Positions 34,437-42,920 of a stretch of DNA of 64,000 nt are shown piece by piece. The translations under genes and the position numbers were made by a program. Numbering within the stretch: position 1 is the stretch's first letter; each line of letters opens with the position of its first letter. This DNA comes from CAWVWD01 sp965662365 (lineage in GTDB: Bacteria > Bacteroidota > Bacteroidia > Chitinophagales > Saprospiraceae), in contig CBFIHR010000007.1 of NCBI GenBank assembly GCA_965662365.1, positions 1 to 64,000 of the forward strand. The letters are read 5' to 3'. The notes beneath the pieces are model-generated. The model searched no databases and was not told the DNA's origin. It was given only the letters and a program-made list of their open reading frames with translations.

Positions 34437-34562
34437 TATCTTTGTATAAGTTATTAGCAATAATACTATTTCAAAAAAATTATGTCGACATAAAATTGTC
34501 CATACTATATAAAAATAGTATTAAACCTTTCGGAATTTTTATTTTGAAAGGTTTATTTTTTT
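34437..34562 (+). ncRNA. Candidate small RNA or attenuating leader ahead of fdxA
   Basis: A -7 box TATCTTTG (34437-34444; TTTG at 34410-34413 with a longish spacer) is followed by the perfect palindrome TTATGTCGACATAA (34480-34493). A hairpin with arms AAACCTTTC (34523-34531) and GAAAGGTTT (34546-34554) and a T-run then follows. A transcript would be about 110 nt, ending 64 bp before fdxA. It could be an independent small RNA or a leader with a conditional terminator. The hairpin may instead just end the upstream TPR gene transcript. Confidence 0.4.
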
Positions 34563-34625
34563 ATACCCTTTCCTCAATTTTTTTTGTAAATTCAATCCAT
34601 TTAATCAACTTTTCAATATTAAATT

Positions 34626-34991
34626 ATGGCTTATATTGTCACTTCTGATTGTCACAAGTGTAAATACACGGATTGCGTTGCGGTCTGTCCTGTTGACTGT
34701 TTTTATGAATTAGAAACGATGTTGGTGATTCATCCCGATGAATGTATTGACTGTGGTGCTTGCGAACCAGAATGTCCAGCGAATGCGATTTATGATGAAC
34801 CTGAGCTACCTACAAAGTTTGAATTTATGATTGAGTTTAATGCGGTCGCATCAGGTGCTGTGCCAAACGATAAAGGCTATAAAAACCTCACGCCTCCAGA
34901 GGTGATTTCAGATATGAAAGAGCCGTATCCGAATGCTGATGACAATCAATATGATAAGATTGATGAGGTCAAGCAGTTTTTTGGGATGTAA
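34626..34991 (+). CDS. fdxA: Seven-iron ferredoxin (FdxA type, [3Fe-4S][4Fe-4S])
   Basis: A 121-residue electron carrier closely resembling Azotobacter ferredoxin I. The N-terminal cluster region is CHKCKYTDCVAVCPVDCF (Cys 9, 12, 17, 21 and 25), and the second is CIDCGACEPECP. As in ferredoxin I, one Cys of the first set is normally a non-ligand, which gives a 3Fe and a 4Fe cluster. VIHPDECIDCG between them is also conserved. A C-terminal tail of about 60 residues follows (to QYDKIDEVKQFFGM). It is soluble and cytoplasmic. A possible attenuator precedes the gene and a large hairpin follows it. Confidence 0.93.
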   Translation: MAYIVTSDCHKCKYTDCVAVCPVDCFYELETMLVIHPDECIDCGACEPECPANAIYDEPELPTKFEFMIEFNAVASGAVPNDKGYKNLTPPEVISDMKEPYPNADDNQYDKIDEVKQFFGM

Positions 34992-35018
34992 ATAATAAGA
35001 AAGAAATATTAGTATTTT

Positions 35019-35097
35019 AGTCACCCGATGAGTAGGTTTAAACTTAGCAAAGCTATATTTTCAGGTACGAATATTATAAGGAACTCATCGGATGACT
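35019..35097 (+). terminator. Large-loop hairpin after fdxA
   Basis: Arms AGTCACCCGATGAGT (35019-35033) and ACTCATCGGATGACT (35083-35097) pair with one mismatch around a 49-base loop, followed by TTTTCTT. The loop is much longer than in the other terminators of this window. Confidence 0.65.
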
Positions 35098-35232
35098 TTT
35101 CTTAGAACTTCTTTATTTTTTTCCGTTTCCACTAAAAATTATCCGATAACCGTGTATTTTTGCCGAATTGATAAAAAGGTAATTGATAAAAGATTTGTTG
35201 TTAAGGTGTTTTAACAACTCAATAATAATAAT

Positions 35233-35997
35233 ATGAAATTAGTATCTTATAATTTGAATGGCATTCGAGCCGCCGTTAAAAAAGGCTTAGTCGATTGGAT
35301 AGCGGAAAATAACTTTGATTTTGTTGGTATTCAAGAAACAAAGGCTTGGGAAGTCGATATTCCAAAGGAATTATTTGAAGCAATTGGCTATCAAACGTAC
35401 TGGTATTCTGCACAAAAGAAAGGTTATAGCGGTGTCGGAATTTTGTCGAAAGTCGAGCCAGACAAGGTCGAAGTCGGTTGTGGCCATGAGTTGTATGATT
35501 ATGAAGGTCGAGTGATTCGTGCGGATTATGGCGATTTGACAGTTTTGTGTATTTACTTTCCATCGGGTTCTTCAGGCGATGTGCGTCAAGGTATCAAAAT
35601 GGAATTTTTGGAGTATATGCAAAATTGGGTCAATGACTTGAAAAAAGAACGTCCAAACTTAATTATTATGGGCGATTACAACATTGCTAATCATGAAATT
35701 GATGTTTATAATCCTGACCGAGCCAAAAAACAATCGGGTTTTTTACCGGTAGAACGGGCTTGGTTAGACACTTGGTTTGACAACGGCTTTATTGACGCTT
35801 TTCGTTATAAAAATCCTGAAAAACAAGAGTTTTCGTGGTGGTCATATCGTCGAAGCAATCGTCAATATAATCGAGGTTGGCGGATTGATTATCAATCGGT
35901 TTCAAAAAATATGAAAGACAAAATCAAGGAATGTTATCAAATGACCGATGTGGTACATTCTGATCACTGTCCCGTTTATTTGGAAATAGAAATTTAG
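35233..35997 (+). CDS. xth: Exodeoxyribonuclease III (AP endonuclease, Xth)
   Basis: A 254-residue DNA repair enzyme that cuts DNA at abasic sites and has 3' phosphodiesterase activity. It starts MKLVSYNLNGIRAAVKKGL. All key residues of the EEP fold are present: Asn in SYNLNGIRA, Glu in FVGIQETKAWE, Asp and Asn in IIMGDYNIANHEIDVYNP, WRIDYQSVS, and the final Asp-His in VVHSDHCPVYLE. The length is normal. It is cytoplasmic and monocistronic, convergent with serS. It makes a useful contrast with the EEP-fold gene at 61081-62040, which lacks several of these residues. Confidence 0.96.
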   Translation: MKLVSYNLNGIRAAVKKGLVDWIAENNFDFVGIQETKAWEVDIPKELFEAIGYQTYWYSAQKKGYSGVGILSKVEPDKVEVGCGHELYDYEGRVIRADYGDLTVLCIYFPSGSSGDVRQGIKMEFLEYMQNWVNDLKKERPNLIIMGDYNIANHEIDVYNPDRAKKQSGFLPVERAWLDTWFDNGFIDAFRYKNPEKQEFSWWSYRRSNRQYNRGWRIDYQSVSKNMKDKIKECYQMTDVVHSDHCPVYLEIEI

Positions 35998-36002
35998 TTT
36001 AA

Positions 36003-36052
36003 GTAGTTTGAGTAGTTAGGCAGTTCTCTCGAGCTGCTACTACTCAAACTAC
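36003..36052. terminator. Bidirectional terminator between xth and serS
   Basis: Arms GTAGTTTGAGTAGT (36003-36016) and ACTACTCAAACTAC (36039-36052), with an inner GCAG/CTGC extension. The left arm contains a 9-bp tandem repeat (TAGTTTAAG, TAGTTTGAG). Confidence 0.8.
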
Positions 36053-36065
36053 GTAATTACTTAAA

Positions 36066-37337
36066 CTAAGAAATTTTATCAAATCGTGTATAAGGGCGTA
36101 ACGCTTCTGGAATAATGATTCCTTCTGGCGTTTGATTATTTTCTAATAACGCCGCAACGATACGAGCTAAAGCCATGGCACTACCGTTCAAGGTATGTGC
36201 TAATCTTGTTTTCTTACCATCTTTAAACCGAACTTTCAAGCGATTAGCTTGGAAAGTTTCAAAGTTAGAAACCGAACTTACTTCTAACCAACGTTTTTGA
36301 GCCGCAGAGTACACCTCAAAATCAAAAGTCAAGGCAGACGTAAATCCTAAGTCACCGCCACAAAGTCTTAAAATGCGGAATGGCAATTCTAATTTAGTCA
36401 AAAGACTTTCAACATGTACCAACATTTCTTCTAAGTCATTGTAAGAAGTGTCTGGATGAACGATGCGGACAATTTCGACTTTATCAAACTGATGGACTCG
36501 GTTCAAACCACGAACATGAGCACCGTAAGAACCTGCTTCACGACGGAAACAAGGCGTATGACCAGCTAATTTGATTGGAAAATCACTTTCTTTTACAATG
36601 GTATCTCGATAAATATTCGTAATCGGAACTTCAGCCGTTGGAATTAAGTATAAATCATCGGCAACAGCGTGGTACATTTGTCCTTCTTTATCAGGCAGTT
36701 GACCTGTTGCAGTTGCAGAGGCTTCATTGACCATCAAAGGTGGCATAATTTCTAAATAACCATTGGCTTCTGCTTCATCTAAAAAGAAAGCAATTAAGGC
36801 ACGTTGTAATTTTGCTCCTTTCCCTTTATATAACGGAAAACCAGCACCCGTGATTTTTGTGCCTAATTTCATGTCGATGATATCGTACTTTTCAGCTAAT
36901 TCCCAGTGCGGTTTTGCTCCTTTCTCCAAAACAGGCAGTTCTTTTTCCCATGCTTTGAAAACTTCATTATCTTCATCTGTATTTCCTTTAGGAACAGATT
37001 CGTGTGGGACATTCGGGATTTCGTATAAGGCTGTTTTAAGGTCGTTTTGAATGTTGCGAAGCGCCTCTTCCAGACCTTTGATTTGTTCTTTGAGTTGACC
37101 GACACCTTCACGAGCAGCGTTTGCTTCTTCTTTTTTTCCCTGTTTGAATAATTGTCCGATTTGCTTTGAGATGCGATTACTTTGAGCTAAGGATTCATCT
37201 AATTCGTGTTGAGTGCTTTTGCGTTTATCATCTAAAGCAATGATATTATCTATCATTTCGGTCGCATTGAGGTTGCGTTTTTTCATTCGCTCAATGACCA
37301 AATCTCGATTTGCTCGTATAAAAGTGGTTCGTAACAT
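36066..37337 (-). CDS. serS: Serine--tRNA ligase
   Basis: A 423-residue class II aminoacyl-tRNA synthetase that charges tRNA-Ser (and tRNA-Sec where present). The N-terminal coiled-coil arm that grips the tRNA extra loop covers about residues 30-105 (DDKRKSTQHELDESLAQSN onward). The catalytic core shows TAEVPITNIYRD (serine binding) and CFRREAGSYGAHVRGLNRVH (motif 2). Motif 3 is LNGSAMALARIVAALLENNQ, followed by the C-terminal end IIIPEALRPYTRFDKI. It is cytoplasmic and divergent from rho, with 575 bp between the two starts. Confidence 0.97.
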   Translation of the reverse strand: MLRTTFIRANRDLVIERMKKRNLNATEMIDNIIALDDKRKSTQHELDESLAQSNRISKQIGQLFKQGKKEEANAAREGVGQLKEQIKGLEEALRNIQNDLKTALYEIPNVPHESVPKGNTDEDNEVFKAWEKELPVLEKGAKPHWELAEKYDIIDMKLGTKITGAGFPLYKGKGAKLQRALIAFFLDEAEANGYLEIMPPLMVNEASATATGQLPDKEGQMYHAVADDLYLIPTAEVPITNIYRDTIVKESDFPIKLAGHTPCFRREAGSYGAHVRGLNRVHQFDKVEIVRIVHPDTSYNDLEEMLVHVESLLTKLELPFRILRLCGGDLGFTSALTFDFEVYSAAQKRWLEVSSVSNFETFQANRLKVRFKDGKKTRLAHTLNGSAMALARIVAALLENNQTPEGIIIPEALRPYTRFDKIS

Positions 37338-37912
37338 CGTGATTATATTATTTCAATATGATTAAAATTCAAGCTGATAAATCTTTTTAGTAAATTTAGT
37401 TGTTTTCAACAGACTATTTGGTACGAAAATTCATTTTAGAATGTTAAAAACTCAGACTTTTTGATAAAAAAGCCTAAAAAAGTAAGATTTTTTGCAAAGA
37501 TACTATATGAATATTAAAAATATACCTTATTTTTGCGGCACAATAAAAAAACGCTTTCCAAAAAGCCATTCCTAACACAGGAATACACTTTAGTTTTAAA
37601 AACAAGCAACCTACTTTCAACTATAATTTCAACTTTTTCAATTGTTGGCAAGGTAAAAGAGCAAAGGAAAACCTATGTTCTTAAAGCTATGTTTTAGAAA
37701 ATAGAACACTACGGTATTAAAAATCATAACAAGCATTGATACAAAGAAACTCGAAACAATAAAGGAACAACACCAATTATACTTCAATAGAAATAGTGTT
37801 CATTCATGTACACCTTCCGACTGAAAGTAATGCTATTCTAATTATTCAAACTTAATTTTTATCACAATTTTATTATCACAGATAATTAATTAAAAAAAAC
37901 ACAAGACACGTA
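37338..37912. other. 575-bp region between serS and rho: long rho leader
   Basis: A TATTTTTG box at 37528-37535 is the best promoter candidate for rho and would give a leader of about 370 nt. The leader is poor in G and has no strong hairpin, the kind of unstructured RNA that Rho binds. I see no gene; one open stretch of about 40 codons (from about 37555) lacks a start and any motif. Confidence 0.45.
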
Positions 37913-39484
37913 ATGTACGATATTTTGCAATTAAATGGAATGCTTGTGACTGAGCTAAAACAGGTCGCAGAGCAATTGGATATTACAGGTTTTTCTAAAC
38001 TCACTAAGCAAGAACTCATTTACAAAATCCTTGATCAACAAGCGATTAGTAGTGTTGATGAAGACGTAGAGAAGAAAAAACGTAAGCCACGAAAGTCATC
38101 AAAGAAAGAGTCAACGACAAGACCGAGAGGAAGAGTTAAGGAAAAACCTGCGGTAGTCGCCAAAGAGGAAATTACTCCAAAACGACGACGAACTCGTAAA
38201 AAAGTAGTAACAGAAGACGAAGTAGTGGATAATTTCGAAGAGTTAGATGCTAAAATCTTAGATGAAATCGAAAGCGGTTTTGAAGAGACAGTCGAAGTAC
38301 CAAAACCTCCAGTACAAGAAGAAGCACCCAAAGCACCTGTTGTCAAAAAACGTCAATTCAATGTAGAATTAGATGGAATTATCGAGGGAGAAGGTATTTT
38401 AGAAATGATGCCAGATGGTTATGGTTTCTTGCGTTCTTCAGATTATAACTACTTGACTTCTCCAGATGATATTTATGTGTCGCCTTCTCAAATCAAACTT
38501 TTTGGATTAAGAACGGGAGATACGGTAAAAGGTGCGATTCGTCCACCGAAAGAAGGAGAAAAATATTTCGCCTTATTAAGAGTCAGTAAAATCAACGGTC
38601 GTGAACCGGCAGAAGCTCGTGATAGAGTTCCTTTCGACTATTTGACGCCGCTTTTCCCAAATGAAAAGTTAAACTTACAAATCAATCCAAAGCATTATCC
38701 GACAAGAATCATCGACTTATTCTCTCCTATCGGAAAAGGGCAGCGTGGATTGATTGTCGCTCAACCAAAAACTGGTAAAACATTTTTGTTAAAAGATATT
38801 GCAAACGCTATTGCTAAAAATCACCCAGAATGTTATTTGATCATCTTGTTGATTGATGAGCGTCCAGAAGAGGTGACGGACATGAAACGTAGTGTGAATG
38901 CAGAGGTAGTCGCATCGACATTCGATGAGCCTGCTGACAGACATGTGAGAGTTTCAAGTATCGTATTAGAAAAAGCAAAACGTTTGGTAGAGTGTGGTCA
39001 CGATGTTGTGATTTTGTTAGATTCTATTACTCGTTTGGCTCGGGCTCACAATACGGTTGCACCTCCGAGTGGAAAAGTATTATCTGGTGGTGTGGAAGCG
39101 AATGCATTGCACAAACCGAAAAAATTCTTTGGTGCTGCTCGTAACATCGAACACGGCGGTTCATTGACGATTTTGGCAACTGCATTGATTGATACTGGTT
39201 CTAAAATGGATAGTGTCATCTTCGAAGAGTTCAAAGGTACGGGTAACATGGAGCTTCAATTAGATCGTCAGTTGGCGAACAAGCGAGTATTCCCTGCTGT
39301 TGATTTGAACAAGACTTCAACTCGTCGTGAGGACTTATTGATGTCTGAAGAGCAATTGAATCGCATGTGGATATTGCGTAAGCATTTATCGGATATGAAT
39401 CCAGACGAAGCAATGCGTTTCTTATTGAATAATATGAAAGGGACAAAAGATAATGACGAATTTTTATTCACAATGAATGGTTAA
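37913..39484 (+). CDS. rho: Transcription termination factor Rho
   Basis: A 523-residue RNA-dependent hexameric helicase that ends transcription. The Rho_N helical domain (about 9-45, VTELKQVAEQLDITGFSKLT) is followed by a charged, disordered insert of roughly 100 residues (KKKRKPRKSSKKES and onward), as is usual in Bacteroidota. Then come the cold-shock RNA-binding domain (LEMMPDGYGFLRSSDYNYL) and the RecA-type ATPase with Walker A LIVAQPKTGKTFLLKD and Walker B DVVILLDSITRLARAHN. LLIDERPEEVTDM and the Q/R-loop region GGVEANALHKPKKFFGAARN follow. It is longer than E. coli Rho (419) because of the insert. A long leader precedes the gene. Confidence 0.97.
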   Translation: MYDILQLNGMLVTELKQVAEQLDITGFSKLTKQELIYKILDQQAISSVDEDVEKKKRKPRKSSKKESTTRPRGRVKEKPAVVAKEEITPKRRRTRKKVVTEDEVVDNFEELDAKILDEIESGFEETVEVPKPPVQEEAPKAPVVKKRQFNVELDGIIEGEGILEMMPDGYGFLRSSDYNYLTSPDDIYVSPSQIKLFGLRTGDTVKGAIRPPKEGEKYFALLRVSKINGREPAEARDRVPFDYLTPLFPNEKLNLQINPKHYPTRIIDLFSPIGKGQRGLIVAQPKTGKTFLLKDIANAIAKNHPECYLIILLIDERPEEVTDMKRSVNAEVVASTFDEPADRHVRVSSIVLEKAKRLVECGHDVVILLDSITRLARAHNTVAPPSGKVLSGGVEANALHKPKKFFGAARNIEHGGSLTILATALIDTGSKMDSVIFEEFKGTGNMELQLDRQLANKRVFPAVDLNKTSTRREDLLMSEEQLNRMWILRKHLSDMNPDEAMRFLLNNMKGTKDNDEFLFTMNG

Positions 39485-39522
39485 TCATTATTAAAAGCAG
39501 ATATTAAAAGTATAAAAATTGG

Positions 39523-39556
39523 AGTCAGTATTTCTACGGAGGTACTGACTTTTTAT
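39523..39556 (+). terminator. Intrinsic terminator after rho
   Basis: Arms AGTCAGTA and TACTGACT around a 12-base loop, followed by TTTTTATTT. Confidence 0.82.
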
Positions 39557-39659
39557 TTGTAAATCACCTAAAACGAAGCAATAGACCTTGATTTTATTAT
39601 TAATAGAATGATCTGTGTGGAAATGTGATAAATACAATTTACTTAACCATAAATAATAA

Positions 39660-39691
39660 AGGGTTTTGCGAGAAGCAAAACCCTATTTTTT
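39660..39691. terminator. Bidirectional terminator next to the CBM48 gene
   Basis: Arms AGGGTTTTGC and GCAAAACCCT with the loop GAGAA and a T-run on the right. On the left, AATAATAAA gives a short T-rich tail for the minus strand. Confidence 0.8.
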
Positions 39692-39715
39692 AAATTTACC
39701 ATTTGGCCGTCAGCC

Positions 39716-40030
39716 TTAGGCGTTTTCCAAAACAACTACTGAATTTTCTGTACCGAATTCGTTTGGAGCATACTGATCTGCTTCCCAGTCGTTTTCCCAA
39801 GTTTCGCCATCGATTAGATAACGGAACTCGTAGTTTTTACCTGTTTCTAAGTTTAAAACAGTTTTGAATCCACCTTTTTTTAGCGCTTTCATTTCTACAG
39901 CTTCATCTACGTTCCATTCGTTGAAATCACCAACTAATTTTACAGAATCTGCCGTTTCACAAGCTTCTTTAGCCAAACGAAAAGTTACTTTACAAACTGG
40001 CTTTGATTTTAAAAATTGCTTTTTTAACAT
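39716..40030 (-). CDS. Stand-alone glycogen-binding (CBM48/AMPK-beta-like) protein
   Basis: A 104-residue protein that is almost entirely one CBM48 domain: VTFRLAKEACETADSVKLVGDFNEWN, then MKALKKGGFKTVLNLETG, then YEFRYLIDGETWENDWEAD. The pattern GDFNxW...G.F...L..G..YEFRYLIDG is that of the glycogen- and starch-binding domains found in branching enzymes and AMPK beta. Nothing catalytic is attached, so it probably binds an alpha-glucan or a partner protein. It has no signal peptide. It is monocistronic, with terminators on both sides. Confidence 0.88.
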   Translation of the reverse strand: MLKKQFLKSKPVCKVTFRLAKEACETADSVKLVGDFNEWNVDEAVEMKALKKGGFKTVLNLETGKNYEFRYLIDGETWENDWEADQYAPNEFGTENSVVVLENA

Positions 40031-40207
40031 AATACTAAATTTTAGAATTTTAAATAAAAGAATCAGAAGTCGGTAAAATCAACTTCCGTTATTTGAAGCC
40101 TTCCACAACTTCAACATTTTAAGTTTTTTTGTAGCATTAATGTTAGTGAAAATACGGTTGAGTTATATGAAGATAAACGTTCTAATTTTTTTGATAAAAA
40201 ATCATAA

Positions 40208-40240
40208 GAAGTGGCTAAAAATAAGACGATTAGCCACTTC
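40208..40240 (-). terminator. Terminator after def
   Basis: Arms GAAGTGGCTA and TAGCCACTTC around a 13-base loop. On the minus strand it is followed by TTATGATTTTTTATC. Confidence 0.75.
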
Positions 40241-40316
40241 CAATAAGTTTCAGGGAGCTTTTAAATCCTTTTTATTATGATATTATTAGTTGCGAAATTG
40301 ATTACGAACCAATGAT

Positions 40317-40886
40317 TTACCGCTTCTTTTTAGGCGTATGAAATATCATTTTATAATCGGCCTCTGCTTCCCCTTTTTTAATACCTTCTAATTTGCGTTT
40401 TAACATTCTACGTTTCAATGGTTTCAAATGTTCTAAAAACAAAATACCATCAACATGATCGTATTCATGTTGAATGACTCGTGCGTTCATACCATCGTAC
40501 CATTCTTCGTGTAGATTAAAATCCTCGTCATAGTACTCAATCAAAATACGAGGTTTGCGTTCGACATCACCAGTGATTTTCGGAATACTAAGGCAACCTT
40601 CTTCATAAGGCCACTCCTCGCCTTCCTCTTCCAGAATCGTCGCATTGATAAATGCTTTTTTGATACCTAAATGTTCCTCGCCTTCTTCCTGGATTTGAAC
40701 GGTATCAACTATAAATAAGCGAACACCTAAACCGACTTGAGGTGCTGCTAAGCCAATTCCTTCTGCATGATACATTGTTTCGAACATATCTGCCACTAAT
40801 TGCTTTAAGTTCGGATAATTCTCATCAATGTCTTCTGTTTCTTTTCTTAAAACTGGTTGTCCGTAAGCGTATATTGGTAATATCAT
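40317..40886 (-). CDS. def: Peptide deformylase
   Basis: A 189-residue metalloenzyme that removes the formyl group from the N-terminal Met of new proteins. The three family motifs are present: EGIGLAAPQVGLG (motif 1), EEGCLSIP (motif 2, with the metal-binding Cys), and VIQHEYDHVDG (motif 3, HExxH with two His ligands and the catalytic Glu). The Lys- and Arg-rich C-terminal tail is common in Bacteroidota. It follows ruvX on the same strand with an 82-bp gap that holds an AT-rich hairpin. Confidence 0.97.
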   Translation of the reverse strand: MILPIYAYGQPVLRKETEDIDENYPNLKQLVADMFETMYHAEGIGLAAPQVGLGVRLFIVDTVQIQEEGEEHLGIKKAFINATILEEEGEEWPYEEGCLSIPKITGDVERKPRILIEYYDEDFNLHEEWYDGMNARVIQHEYDHVDGILFLEHLKPLKRRMLKRKLEGIKKGEAEADYKMIFHTPKKKR

Positions 40887-40903
40887 TAATAAGTAAACTA
40901 TAA

Positions 40904-40962
40904 AGTATAATGTATAAAGTATCTCAAGAAAATAATCGTCATGGTACTTTATACGTCATACT
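40904..40962. repeat. AT-rich hairpin between ruvX and def
   Basis: AGTATAATGTATAAAGTA (40904-40921) and TACTTTATACGTCATACT (40945-40962) pair at 16 of 18 positions around a 23-base loop. A related hairpin with GGTATAAAGT/ACTTTATACC lies at 60695-60727. Confidence 0.6.
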
Positions 40963-40968
40963 TCATAC

Positions 40969-41385
40969 CTAAAGTCCATTTGCTTCCATATAATCTTGCA
41001 AAATCAAAATTGCACTAATTTTATCGACCAGTGTTTTGTCCCGACGTTTTTTCTTTTTTACACCACTTTTGAGAATAATCTCTTTCGCTCGTTGTGACGT
41101 ATAACTTTCGTCAAATGTTGTCATCGTAATTTCAGGATATTTCTGTTGAATTTTTTTCATCAGTTTTTCAATCCGTTCATGATTACGCCCTTTTGTACCA
41201 TCGGCACGAATGATTTCTCCGAAAACAATGGTTTCTACACTTTCTGTAAAAAAGTATTCGTCCAAAAAATCTAATAATTTACTGGTCGGAACGGTATCCA
41301 GGCCGTGTGCGGCGATTTTCAAAGGATCTGTTACCGCAATTCCTGTTTTTACTGTACCATAGTCAATTGCCATGATTCGTTTCAT
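40969..41385 (-). CDS. ruvX: Holliday junction resolvase-like protein RuvX/YqgF
   Basis: A 138-residue protein starting MKRIMAIDYG; ATGs at 41412 and 41376 are alternatives. RNase H fold motifs: AIDYGTVKTGIAVTDP with the first catalytic Asp, TFDESYTSQRAKEI (the DExxTS motif), and VDKISAILILQDYME with the last Asp. Family members process the 5' end of pre-16S rRNA and have been proposed as resolvases. The length matches the family. Five bases before the chosen ATG a minus-strand TATCTTTG box (41397-41390) would give an almost leaderless mRNA. def lies downstream on the same strand. Confidence 0.92.
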   Translation of the reverse strand: MKRIMAIDYGTVKTGIAVTDPLKIAAHGLDTVPTSKLLDFLDEYFFTESVETIVFGEIIRADGTKGRNHERIEKLMKKIQQKYPEITMTTFDESYTSQRAKEIILKSGVKKKKRRDKTLVDKISAILILQDYMEANGL

Positions 41386-41740
41386 GGCACAAAGATAATA
41401 AAACTTTGACATACCGTATATTTTTGACTTTCTTTGGTTTTTTTACCAAATTGCCGTCTTTTTGGTTATTAATCACCTTACAAAAAAAGATTGTAACTTA
41501 GCTGTTAAAGCACACTTGGAAGCGTACAAACAAATTATCAAGTATTGTAAAATCTCAAAAAAGTGGTAGTATCTGTTTTGTGTAGAATGGATAACAACAA
41601 TAGGTTTACGCAAAGCATAAGGAATAATTTTAATACTTTGAAAATCAAGATTTGTTAAACTTTCAAAGTTTAGTAACTGCCATCAAACTTATTTTTTTAA
41701 CTTCACTAACATAAATTAGAGATAGAAAAGTGAGTGTTTT
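41386..41740. other. 355-bp divergent intergenic region (ruvX / LD-carboxypeptidase)
   Basis: AT-rich DNA with the TATCTTTG box for ruvX at its left edge. A short inverted repeat (AAACTTTCAAAGTTT) lies near 41658-41672. No gene is seen. Confidence 0.4.
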
Positions 41741-42790
41741 ATGAACAGACGAACATTTAGCAAAAGAATAGCTGCGGTTACACCTCTGATAGGATTTCCT
41801 TTCATTGGATTTACTAAGCATTCCAGTATGGCTTTTTCAAAAAAAATTATAAAACCTAAACGATTAAAACCTGGTGATACAATCGGTTTGATAACTCCTG
41901 CAAGTCCGATTACAGAAGAACAATTAGATAAAGCGATTCAAAATATTGAAGACCTAGGGTTCAAGTTGGCTTATAATCGCAGACGCCTGCTGGCTCGCAA
42001 TGGCTATTTGGCAGGAAAAGATATTGTACGAGCGGACGAGATCAATCGTATGTTTGACAATAAAGATATTGATGGGATTTGGTGTATTCGGGGCGGGTAT
42101 GGCGTTACTCGAATGTTGGATATGTTAAATTATAAAGTCATTCGCCAAAATCCTAAACCTCTTATTGGGTATTCTGATGTGACGGCTTTGCATCAAGCAA
42201 TTTTCAAAAAAACAGGTTTGGTTTGTTTTCATGGGCCAGTCGGAGCGTCGGAGTTTACGAGTTACACTCAAAAATATGTTAGACAGGTAATATCGGAGAT
42301 AAATGCTCCTTTCAAAATAGAGGCTTCTCCTCAAAACGAAGCAATGGAAAATCGAGTTTATAACTCGTATGTCATCAATGATGGAATAGCCGAGGGACGA
42401 CTGATTGGAGGTAACTTAACATTAGTGTCTTCATTGGTTGGCACACCTTATGATATTAGTTATAAGGACAAGTTGGTTTTTTTGGAAGATGTCGGTGAAA
42501 AACCGTATCGAATAGATCGAATGCTTACCCAGATGCTTTCAGCCGGAAAGTTCGATAAGGTGAAAGGTATTATTTTGGGCGTATTTTATAATTGTGAAGC
42601 CAGTGAGAGCGAAAACTCTTTAACGCTTGCGGAGATGTTTGAAGATAGATTAGGAGCATTAAATATTCCAGTTATTTATGGAATGTCTTTCGGGCATATT
42701 AGTAATCAATTTACCTTGCCTCTGGGCATCAATGCAAGATTAAATACGACAGATAAAACATTAACACTTTTAGAAGCCGCTGTTATTTAA
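41741..42790 (+). CDS. LD-carboxypeptidase (peptidase S66) with Tat-like N-terminus
   Basis: A 349-residue serine peptidase that removes the terminal D-Ala from muropeptides. The body starts at LKPGDTIGLITPASPI. WCIRGGYGVTRMLDMLNY is followed by LIGYSDVTALHQAI with the nucleophile Ser. GGNLTLVSSLVGTPYDI and FLEDVGEKPYRIDRML (catalytic Glu) come next, and YGMSFGHI supplies the His. In front sits an N-terminal extension of about 35 residues, MNRRTFSKRIAAVTPLIGF, with an Arg pair and hydrophobic core that looks like a Tat signal. Classical LdcA is cytosolic and about 300 residues long, so this version is probably exported. It is monocistronic. Confidence 0.9.
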   Translation: MNRRTFSKRIAAVTPLIGFPFIGFTKHSSMAFSKKIIKPKRLKPGDTIGLITPASPITEEQLDKAIQNIEDLGFKLAYNRRRLLARNGYLAGKDIVRADEINRMFDNKDIDGIWCIRGGYGVTRMLDMLNYKVIRQNPKPLIGYSDVTALHQAIFKKTGLVCFHGPVGASEFTSYTQKYVRQVISEINAPFKIEASPQNEAMENRVYNSYVINDGIAEGRLIGGNLTLVSSLVGTPYDISYKDKLVFLEDVGEKPYRIDRMLTQMLSAGKFDKVKGIILGVFYNCEASESENSLTLAEMFEDRLGALNIPVIYGMSFGHISNQFTLPLGINARLNTTDKTLTLLEAAVI

Positions 42791-42920
42791 GAATTATTTT
42801 AATAGAAACAGATACGCATACCCAAAAAACGATTAATATATTTATTTTTTATTTATTTGTAACTTGTTTTATAATAAGGAGATAGAGTGATAAAAAACGT
42901 AATCATATAAATATAAATTA

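Noticed and set aside
34442..34648. 68-codon frame ahead of fdxA
   Set aside because: It runs through the promoter-hairpin unit and overlaps the start of fdxA; composition is that of AT-rich non-coding DNA.
37555..37690. Open stretch of about 40 codons in the rho leader
   Set aside because: No start codon, and Asn/Phe/Lys-rich composition expected from AT-rich RNA leader sequence.
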